Assembly: GCA_021814355.1 (NCBI GenBank)
Contig: JAKAIJ010000020.1
Span: 1-18,608 of the forward strand
Origin: Acidobacteriota bacterium
GTDB lineage: Bacteria; Acidobacteriota; UBA4820; DSQY01
Length of the DNA: 18,608 bases
Reading direction: 5' to 3'
Shown in pieces: positions 13,893 through 18,608 of the stretch. The notes beneath the pieces are model-generated. The model saw only the letters and a list, made by a program, of their open reading frames with translations. It had not been told where the DNA came from and did not search any database. Position 1 is the first letter of the stretch, and each line of letters opens with the position of its first letter. Position numbers and translations under genes: made by a program.

Positions 13893-14657
13893 ATGGCTGA
13901 CTTCATTCGCGTAAAGGTCGAAGCGGGGCTTTTCGAGGTCACGCTGAACCGCCCGCCGTTGAACATCCTCCACGGTCCCATGATGGAGGAGTTGGGGCGG
14001 GCTTTCGAGGAGGCGGCGGCCAGCCGCGAGGCCAAGGTCCTTCTGGTCCGCGCGGAGGGGAAGGCCTTTTCGGCGGGAGCCGACATTGACGAGCACCGCC
14101 CCGGCAAGGCTGACGCGATGATCGAGCAGTTCCACGGGCTCTTTCGCGTTCTGGACCGCGTGCCCTATCCCACCGCCGCCTTCGTCCAGGGCGCGGCCCT
14201 GGGCGGCGGCTGCGAGCTGGCCCTCGGCTGCGACATGGTGCTGGCCGCCGAGCGGGCCAAGTTCGGCCAGCCCGAGGTGGGGCTCGGATTCCTGCCCCCC
14301 GTGGCGGCGGCCCTTCTGCCCTCCCGCGTCGGCTGGGGTCGCGCCATGGAAATCTGCTGCGGCGGACAGCCGTTGCGCGCCCGGGAGGCGCTGGAGGCTG
14401 GGCTCGCCCTGCGGGTCTTCGCCGACGAGGGCGCCGAGGGTTCCCTCGCCGCCTTCCTCTCTCCCTTCCTCCAGCAGAGCCCCCACGTGCTGCGCCTGAT
14501 CAAGAAGGCCCTCCGGGGAGACGGGCAGACCGGTTTCCTGCCGCGCCTCGACGCGGCGGAGCGGGTTTTCCTTGACGAGCTGATGGCCTCGAAGGACGTC
14601 CTCGAAGGCCTCGCCGCCTTCGACGAGAAGCGCGCGCCGCAATGGAAAAACAAGTAG
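13893..14657 (+). CDS. Enoyl-CoA hydratase family, cyclohexa-1,5-dienecarbonyl-CoA hydratase (Dch/BamR)-like
   Basis: A 254-residue crotonase with both hydratase glutamates: Glu108 in LGGGCELALGCD and Glu128 in KFGQPEVGLG. Several features are, to my recollection, specific to the Dch/BamR group of the benzoyl-CoA pathway: RPPLNIL near 20-26, FSAGADIDEHRP with a downstream MIEQFHGLFR, FLPPVAAALLP, and the C-terminal pattern LDELMAS.D..EGL.AF.EKR..QWKNK. Dch adds water to the cyclic dienoyl-CoA made by benzoyl-CoA reductase, giving 6-hydroxycyclohex-1-ene-1-carbonyl-CoA. ATG 13893 is preferred over GTG 13887 because GAGG (13882-13885) is well spaced only for the ATG. Repeat elements flank both sides, so it may be transcribed apart from the reductase genes. 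A plain short-chain enoyl-CoA hydratase is the alternative. Confidence 0.8.
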   Translation: MADFIRVKVEAGLFEVTLNRPPLNILHGPMMEELGRAFEEAAASREAKVLLVRAEGKAFSAGADIDEHRPGKADAMIEQFHGLFRVLDRVPYPTAAFVQGAALGGGCELALGCDMVLAAERAKFGQPEVGLGFLPPVAAALLPSRVGWGRAMEICCGGQPLRAREALEAGLALRVFADEGAEGSLAAFLSPFLQQSPHVLRLIKKALRGDGQTGFLPRLDAAERVFLDELMASKDVLEGLAAFDEKRAPQWKNK

Positions 14658-14663
14658 AAAACT

Positions 14664-14852
14664 AGACGCGAAGGCCGCAAAGGCTGGGAAGTAAGAACAT
14701 GAAGAAAAGAAACTGATTCGCGCAAAGTCGCAAAGGAAAATAAGGATCATGTCTTTGAAGAACAAAGTATTTCTTCTTGGCGCACTTGGCGTCTTGGCGT
14801 GAGACGTTTTCTTTGTTCTTCGCTTCTTGCGTTCTTGGCGCCTTGCGTGAAA
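14664..14852 (+). repeat. Nested double palindrome, copy 5
   Basis: Outer arms: 14664-14684 (AGACGCGAAGGCCGCAAAGGC) and 14823-14852 (CTTCTTGCGTTCTTGGCGCC...). Inner arms: 14717-14736 (TTCGCGCAAAGTCGCAAAGG) and 14776-14804 (CTTGGCGCACTTGGCGTCTT...GTGAGA). The concentric layout matches copy 2. It fills the 223-base gap between the Dch-like gene and mocA, with no gene inside. Confidence 0.82.
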
Positions 14853-14880
14853 TGTCTTTTTCATTTTCAGCCGGTGTGAC

Positions 14881-15483
14881 GTGAAGACCGCTGGAATCGT
14901 CCTGGCCGCAGGCTCTTCGGAGCGGATGGGCTCCAACAAGCTCCTCCTTCCCTACCGGGGGCGGTCCCTCCTCTGCGCCGCGCTGGACGCCGTGGCGGGC
15001 TCCAGAGCCGAGCCGGTGATCTGCGTTCTGGGGCGCGACGCCGAGGCCGTGCGGCGCGCGATGGAAAAGGAAAGCGGGCCGCGGCCTGTCGTCTGGATCG
15101 TCAACGCGGATGCGGCTTGGGGCCGCGCCTCTTCCATCCGCGCGGCGTTGAAGGCCCTTCCCGAAGCATGCGAGGCGGCCCTCTTCCTCCCCGGCGACGT
15201 GCCCGGCGTCACGGCGACCGAAGTGGACGCGCTGATCGCACGGTTTGAATCCACGCACGCCGAGATTGTCGTAGCGGTTGAGGATACGGAAGCCCCGTCC
15301 CATCCCGTCCTTTTCGCGCGCTCCCTGTTTTCCGAGCTTCGCGCATTGCAAGGAGACGTCGGGGGCCGTGCCCTCATCGAAAAAAGATGGGCCTCCGTGG
15401 AGAAGGTCCAGCGGAAGGGGCCGTCCCTCTTTGACGTGGACACGCCGGAGGACTACAAAAAACTTCTGGAGGGTCTGCCGTGA
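14881..15483 (+). CDS. mocA: MocA-type molybdenum cofactor nucleotidyltransferase
   Basis: The 200-residue nucleotidyltransferase of the MobA-like fold would transfer CMP to molybdopterin to make the cytosine dinucleotide cofactor used by xanthine-oxidase-family hydroxylases. The N-terminal LAAGSSERMGSNKLLLPYRG has the nucleotide-binding LAAG.S.RMG..K signature. NADAAWGRASSIRAAL, the metal-binding LPGDVPG (GDMP in many relatives), SHPVLFAR, LQGDVGGRALI and DVDTPEDY are all MocA landmarks. The start is GTG 14881, two codons before the conserved AGIVLAAG. There is no strong Shine-Dalgarno, only GGTGTGACG directly before it. Its stop overlaps the xdhC start (GTGA), so the two are translationally coupled. 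No molybdenum hydroxylase gene is in the window. Confidence 0.88.
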   Translation: MKTAGIVLAAGSSERMGSNKLLLPYRGRSLLCAALDAVAGSRAEPVICVLGRDAEAVRRAMEKESGPRPVVWIVNADAAWGRASSIRAALKALPEACEAALFLPGDVPGVTATEVDALIARFESTHAEIVVAVEDTEAPSHPVLFARSLFSELRALQGDVGGRALIEKRWASVEKVQRKGPSLFDVDTPEDYKKLLEGLP

Positions 15484-16244
15484 GGCGCTTTTACGAAGAA
15501 CTGGCGGAGTTGCTGCGCGAACATTCCCTCCTCGTCGTCGCCACGATCGTCAAGGTGACGGGGTCGAGCCCGCGCGACGCGGGCGCGAAGATGATCGTCC
15601 TGCCTTCGGGTGACGTCGTGGGCACCCTCGGCGGGGGAAGCTTGGAGGCGCAGGTCACTAAGGACGCGCTGGAATGTCTGGCCCAAAGGAGACCAGCACT
15701 GAAGTCCTATTCCCTTTCGGAATCGGGCCTCGGGATGGAGTGCGGCGGGGCTTGCGAGGTCTACTTCGAGCCCGTCTGCCCGCCCGACCGCCTGATCGTC
15801 TTCGGGGGCGGCCACGTGGGCAAAGCGATCGCGCGCTGGGCGGCCGCCGCAAGTTTTGCGGTGGAGGTCGTGGACGACCGAGAAGAGCACCTCGATCCGG
15901 CGGCCTATCTTCCGGGCGCAACCCTCGTGAAGACCGACAAGACGTTCACACAGGGTTTCACGCCTCCGGGTCCCCACGACTTCGCCGTCGTCGTGACGCG
16001 CGAGGCGGACATGGACGCAACGCTGGCGGGCCGTCACGCGGGCGTTTGCGGCTACCTCGGGGTGATGGGGAGCGCAAAGAAGTTGGGGTTCATCAAGAAG
16101 ACGCTGGCCGCGCAAGGCGTGCAGGACGATGTCCTGGAGCGAATCCGCTGCCCGATGGGGCTTGACATCGGGGCCGACACCCCCGACGAGATCGCCGTCA
16201 GCGTCATCGCCGAAATGATCGCCGTCCGCTCGGGGAAAAGATAA
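15480..16244 (+). CDS. xdhC: XdhC/CoxI-family molybdenum hydroxylase maturation factor
   Basis: The 254-residue protein has the two usual XdhC parts. The N-terminal XdhC/CoxI domain carries TGSSPRDAGAKMIVLPSG and GTLGGGSLEAQV (about 27-60). A C-terminal Rossmann-like domain begins at VFGGGHVGKAIA (about 103-114) and ends with GVMGSAKKLGFIKKTL and PMGLDIGADTPDEIAVSV. XdhC proteins bind the molybdenum cofactor, see to its sulfuration and hand it to xanthine-dehydrogenase-type apoenzymes in the cytosol. GTG 15480 overlaps the mocA stop by 4 bases. MECGGACEVYFEP is the conserved Cys-containing segment. The family call is firm; the client enzyme is unknown and must be encoded elsewhere. Confidence 0.92.
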   Translation: MRRFYEELAELLREHSLLVVATIVKVTGSSPRDAGAKMIVLPSGDVVGTLGGGSLEAQVTKDALECLAQRRPALKSYSLSESGLGMECGGACEVYFEPVCPPDRLIVFGGGHVGKAIARWAAAASFAVEVVDDREEHLDPAAYLPGATLVKTDKTFTQGFTPPGPHDFAVVVTREADMDATLAGRHAGVCGYLGVMGSAKKLGFIKKTLAAQGVQDDVLERIRCPMGLDIGADTPDEIAVSVIAEMIAVRSGKR

Positions 16245-16251
16245 AGAGATG

Positions 16252-16340
16252 GCGCGCAAAGCCGCAAAGAACGCAAAGGAAAGCAATCTTTTTTCTCAAA
16301 GCGCTGTCTTTCTTGGCGCTCTTTGCGTCTTGGCGTGAGA
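16252..16340 (+). repeat. Interspersed imperfect palindrome, copy 6
   Basis: Left arm 16252-16280 (GCGCGCAAAGCCGCAAAGAA...) pairs with right arm 16312-16340 (CTTGGCGCTCTTTGCGTCTT...GTGAGA) across a loop of about 30 bases. It occupies most of the 121-base gap between xdhC and the YqeB-like gene. Confidence 0.85.
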
Positions 16341-16365
16341 TGCCTTTCTTCTCTGGTGTGATGCG

Positions 16366-17235
16366 ATGACTCGGTTGGCGGTGGTGCGTGGCGCGGGAGA
16401 CCTTGCTACGGCAGTAGGGCGCAGGCTCCACCTCTGCGGCTTCGCCGTTGTCCACCTGGAGGTCGCCCGACCGACCGTCATCCGCCGCGCCGTGGCCTTC
16501 GCTTCGGCGGTCTTCGAGGGCCGCATCGTCGTGGAGGACGCGGAGGCCCGTCTCGCCTCCGGCCCTGAGGAGGCGTTGCGCTTCGTTGAAACAGGCAACG
16601 TCGCCGTCCTCGTGGATCCCGAGATGGCGTCCCTCTCCGTGTTGAAGCCCTCGCTCTTCGTGGACGCGACGATGCTCAAAGGGAAGGTCCGCCCCGCCGT
16701 CCCGACCTCCCTTGGCTTGGCGCCGTGCGTCATCGGCCTTGGGCCCGGCTTTACGGCGGGAGAGGACGTTCATGCGGTCGTGGAGACCCAGCGCGGACAC
16801 GACCTGGGCCGCGTGATCTGGAAGGGCCAGGCCGCGCCCTACTCAGGGATCCCGGGCGAGGTCGGCGGGGCGGGAGCCGAGCGCGTCCTGCGCGCGCCCT
16901 GCGCGGGCTCCTTCCAGGGCCTTGCCGCGATTGGAGACCTCATGCGGGCGGGAGACCCCGTCGCCCGCGTCGGGAACCAGGACGTGAACGCTTCGATCGC
17001 CGGCGTCGTGAGGGGACTGCTCCACGACGGCCTCGAAGCGCGCGAAGGACAGAAGGTCGGAGACGTGGATCCCCGCGGGGACAGGCGCCTGTGCTTCACG
17101 ATCTCCGACAAAGCCAACGCCGTCGCAGGCGGCGTCCTCGAAGCGACATTCGCACATGTTGAACCTTGGTTAACCACAGAGCACACAGAGCCCACAGAGA
17201 AAGACAAAGATGGAGAAAAGAACTTGGAAGGTTAG
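16366..17235 (+). CDS. yqeB: YqeB/EF2563-family selenium-dependent molybdenum hydroxylase accessory protein
   Basis: The 289-residue protein matches the YqeB (EF2563) family, found with selenium-dependent molybdenum hydroxylases and with mocA and xdhC. It has an N-terminal nucleotide-binding-like segment VRGAGDLATAVGRRLHLCGF (8-27), VDATMLKGK, GLGPGFTAGEDVHAVVET and RGHDLGRVIWKGQA, then a C-terminal biotinyl/HlyD-like segment (RAPCAGSF.. through GDPVARVG) ending in DVDPRGD and SDKANAVAGGVLEA. Its biochemical step is not established; selenation or labile-selenium delivery is the proposed role. ATG 16366 follows GGTGTGATGCG. The last roughly 25 residues (PWLTTEHTEPTEKDKDG...) are low-complexity and encoded by an intergenic repeat. 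A TGA at 17160-17162, one frame away, lies where a normal end would be expected, suggesting a small frameshift near the 3' end. Confidence 0.85.
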   Translation: MTRLAVVRGAGDLATAVGRRLHLCGFAVVHLEVARPTVIRRAVAFASAVFEGRIVVEDAEARLASGPEEALRFVETGNVAVLVDPEMASLSVLKPSLFVDATMLKGKVRPAVPTSLGLAPCVIGLGPGFTAGEDVHAVVETQRGHDLGRVIWKGQAAPYSGIPGEVGGAGAERVLRAPCAGSFQGLAAIGDLMRAGDPVARVGNQDVNASIAGVVRGLLHDGLEAREGQKVGDVDPRGDRRLCFTISDKANAVAGGVLEATFAHVEPWLTTEHTEPTEKDKDGEKNLEG

Positions 17236-17259
17236 TAACGCATAGACGCGGAGAGAAAG
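17171..17259 (+). repeat. Repeat blocks overlapping the 3' end of the YqeB-like gene
   Basis: TAACCACAGAGCACACAGAG starts at 17171, inside the open frame of the YqeB-like gene. A second block, CGCATAGACGCGGAGAGAAAG, lies at 17239-17259. The first is the same left-arm type that follows the thioesterase stop at 13647. No matching right arm is found close by, so these look like broken copies. Confidence 0.7.
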
Positions 17260-17499
17260 TACGTGGGTAAGTGAGTAAGTGGGTGCGTGGGCAGCGGCCG
17301 CTGCCGTTGTAGGAGGCGTCTCCTAACACCGATGCGAAAGAAAAACCGTTCACCGCAAAGACGCAAAGAACGCCAAGAGCGCAAAGGGACCCAAAGAAAG
17401 ACAACTGTAACGTAAGAAAAGAAAAGGCGCCCGGCAACTTTCGCGCGGGTCAGTTTCGACGAGATGCCGCAAAGGAAGCGAAGGACGCAAAGCGCGTAG

Positions 17500-17537
17500 G
17501 GTGGGTAAAAGCGGCGCGGAGCGCGGCGTTACCCACC
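17500..17537. repeat. GGTGGGTAA/TTACCCACC inverted repeat
   Basis: A perfect 9-base stem (17500-17508 with 17529-17537) encloses a 20-base G+C-rich loop that contains a smaller GCGC/GCGC pairing. There is no T-run on either side, so it is not a textbook terminator. It shares its GGTGGGTA arm with the terminator hairpin 55 bases to the right. I associate repeats of the style GTAGGGTGGG...CCCACC with many environmental genomes (impression only). Confidence 0.8.
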
Positions 17538-17584
17538 ATGATGGTGGAGTTCAGACCAACTGACGACGTCGAGAGACGAATGAG

Positions 17585-17619
17585 AAAAAAAGGTGGGTAT
17601 CAAAAGGGCGATACCCACC
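17585..17619 (-). terminator. Intrinsic terminator of the beta-propeller gene
   Basis: On the minus strand a perfect 10-base stem (GGTGGGTATC with GATACCCACC, bases 17619-17592, 8-base loop) is followed at once by seven T residues (complement of 17591-17585). It lies 59 bases after the stop of the minus-strand gene. On the plus strand the stem has no following T-run, so it terminates only the leftward transcript. Confidence 0.85.
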
Positions 17620-17677
17620 CTGGCGGGCTCTCTTCTTCGCCGATCCGCCCCGTCGCCGGTTCTCCGTTTCGGTCTTC

Positions 17678-18608
17678 TTACGGACAACTCGCGTAGCCCG
17701 CGCCGAGGCTGTCGCCGCACGAATCTTTGGCGCGGACGAGGTAGTAGTAGCATCCCGAGGGCGTCGCGGAATCTGAGGAGGACGTTCCGCTGATGCCCGA
17801 CGCGACGCACGTGGCCGAGGAGAAATCGCTCGCCGACACACTTCGCAAAACGTCGTAGAGGGTCGCGGTCCCTCCGGGAGAACTGGGCGCTTGCCAAGCG
17901 AGCGTCGTCGCCGGCCAGCCCGTCAGCATCAGTTGCCGCGCGACGGTCGGCACGGCCCAAACCGTCGCGTCCATCGGTGCGCAATCCGAGGTGTTGGCCG
18001 TCCCATCTCCGTCGAGGTCTAACGACCAGCGCCCGATGTGGGCGGAGACCTTTCCACCCGCGGTCATCAAATCCCCTCCGGCGTAAAGGCCGGCACCGTC
18101 ACACGCAAGGGCGTAGACCCACCCGTTCCAATTCGTACCCGAGCCGAGCGAACTCCACGAACTTCCATCCCATTTGGCGACGTGATTGGCCGCCACAACA
18201 CCGTCCGCGGTGGTGAACCACCCGCCGGCATAAAGGTTGCCCCCGCCCCACGCCAGGGCGAGGACGCCGTCGTCCATTCCCGATCCAACGGGCGCCCAGG
18301 CGGTTCCGTCCCACATGGCGATGTGGTTGGCGGCCAAACCGCCCGCGACCGCGAACCAACTCCCACCCGCATAAAGGTGGGCGCCGTCCCACGCCAGGGC
18401 ATCTACAGTGTTGTCCATGCCCAAGCCCAGGGGGCTCCAGGCGCTCCCGTCCCACTTGGCGATGTTATTGGCAACCACACCGCCCGCGGTCGAGAAGCTC
18501 CCCCCCGCGTAAAGGCCGGTCCCGCCCCATGCCAGGGCATTCACGGGACCATTGATGCCCGATCCAAGGGGCGCCCAGGCGGTTCCGTCCCACCTTGCGA
18601 TGCTATTG
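17678..18608 (-). CDS. Beta-propeller/Kelch-like repeat protein, C-terminal part (5' end beyond window)
   Basis: The open frame enters from the right edge and ends with TAA at 17680-17678, giving about 309 visible residues. The first ~200 residues are imperfect repeats of 46-49 residues with the pattern ALAWGG..LYAGG.F..A.G..ANHIA.WDG..W.PLGSGM, one blade each of a probable beta-propeller. Three full units and parts of two others are in view. Then come an Asp-rich, calcium-loop-like DLDGDGTANTSDC and a fibronectin-III-like domain with paired Cys and YYYLVRAKDSCGD near the end. Such proteins are normally exported to the surface; the signal peptide would lie outside the window. No sorting motif is seen at the C-terminus. 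It is convergent with the molybdenum genes and has no evident link to the catabolic cluster. Its ligand is unknown. Confidence 0.85.
   Translation of the reverse strand, partial: NSIARWDGTAWAPLGSGINGPVNALAWGGTGLYAGGSFSTAGGVVANNIAKWDGSAWSPLGLGMDNTVDALAWDGAHLYAGGSWFAVAGGLAANHIAMWDGTAWAPVGSGMDDGVLALAWGGGNLYAGGWFTTADGVVAANHVAKWDGSSWSSLGSGTNWNGWVYALACDGAGLYAGGDLMTAGGKVSAHIGRWSLDLDGDGTANTSDCAPMDATVWAVPTVARQLMLTGWPATTLAWQAPSSPGGTATLYDVLRSVSASDFSSATCVASGISGTSSSDSATPSGCYYYLVRAKDSCGDSLGAGYASCP

Larger units (their letters stand above)
17236..17677. other. Gene-free, hairpin-rich island between convergent genes
   Basis: No credible coding frame is present in these 442 bases. They hold a G-rich run of near-tandem GTGGGTAAGTGAGTAAGTG units (about 17263-17290), a perfect 14-base palindrome GCAGCGGCCGCTGC (17291-17304), a TAGGAG/CTCCTA hairpin (17310-17325), CGCAAAG repeat blocks at 17351-17388 and 17462-17495, and two GGTGGGTA hairpins described separately. 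It appears to be a landing zone for several repeat families where two transcripts converge. Confidence 0.75.

Noticed and set aside
17291..17304. The 14-base palindrome as a phage attachment site or cloning scar
   Set aside because: It contains a NotI-like GCGGCCGC core, but no integrase, tRNA or vector sequence is nearby, and the surrounding island is full of other natural hairpins.
2464..17388. CRISPR array
   Set aside because: The short units (CGCAAAG, GACGCAAAG) are contiguous within palindromes. There are no equal-length repeats with unique spacers and no cas genes.
1..18608. tRNA, rRNA or riboswitch genes
   Set aside because: No cloverleaf, ribosomal sequence or recognisable riboswitch core was seen in the gaps; those longer than about 100 bases are taken up mainly by repeat elements or, at 1350-1502, by candidate promoters.

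Overview
This is an 18.6 kb, strongly G+C-rich bacterial window (roughly two thirds G+C by eye). Codon use in every called gene favours G or C at the third position. The gene content points to an anaerobe that breaks down aromatic, alicyclic or fatty acids as CoA thioesters. It carries an ATP-driven radical reductase/dehydratase pair of the benzoyl-CoA reductase / 2-hydroxyacyl-CoA dehydratase superfamily, two crotonase-family enzymes resembling ring-hydratase and ring-hydrolase enzymes of the benzoyl-CoA pathway, a beta-oxidation set, and molybdenum-hydroxylase maturation factors. The species cannot be named from sequence alone. The intergenic 'ACGCAAAGACGCAAAG' repeats and the Cys-rich C-terminal domain of the last gene are a style I associate with environmental lineages such as Acidobacteriota or former Deltaproteobacteria (impression only).

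Layout. (1) 1-1349, minus strand: a MinD/ParA-type ATPase with a degenerate J-like C-terminal domain, running to the left edge. (2) 1350-1502: a divergent promoter region. (3) 1503-2456: a PanE-family ketopantoate/2-oxoacid reductase. (4) 2595-5891: a thiolase and a 3-hydroxyacyl-CoA dehydrogenase/enoyl-CoA hydratase fusion. (5) 6176-8187: a BcrB/HgdB-type catalytic subunit overlapping its BcrA/HgdC-type ATPase activator by 4 bp. (6) 8228-11818: an acyl-CoA synthetase, an Oah/BamA-related crotonase with a C-terminal zinc ribbon, and a FabG-like SDR. (7) 11898-14657: a second thiolase, a hotdog thioesterase and a cyclohexadienoyl-CoA hydratase (Dch)-like crotonase. (8) 14881-17235: MocA, XdhC and YqeB-type molybdenum-hydroxylase maturation proteins. 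(9) 17236-17677: a gene-free, hairpin-rich island. (10) 17678-18608, minus strand: the C-terminal part of a secreted-looking beta-propeller repeat protein with its own intrinsic terminator.

How the genes may work together (inference): the ligase activates a carboxylic acid to its CoA ester. The ATP-dependent iron-sulfur pair carries out a difficult two-electron reduction or a dehydration. The Dch-like hydratase, SDR and Oah-like hydrolase would hydrate, oxidise and open a ring, and the dehydrogenase/hydratase fusion with two thiolases would finish by beta-oxidation. The Mo-hydroxylase factors would serve a partner enzyme outside the window, for example a 4-hydroxybenzoyl-CoA-reductase-like or selenium-dependent hydroxylase. 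The main puzzle is that only one catalytic subunit and one activator are present, where benzoyl-CoA reductase normally needs two of each. A second striking feature is that nearly every gap not closed by tight coupling holds a nested, imperfectly palindromic member of one repeat family, often starting exactly at a stop codon.
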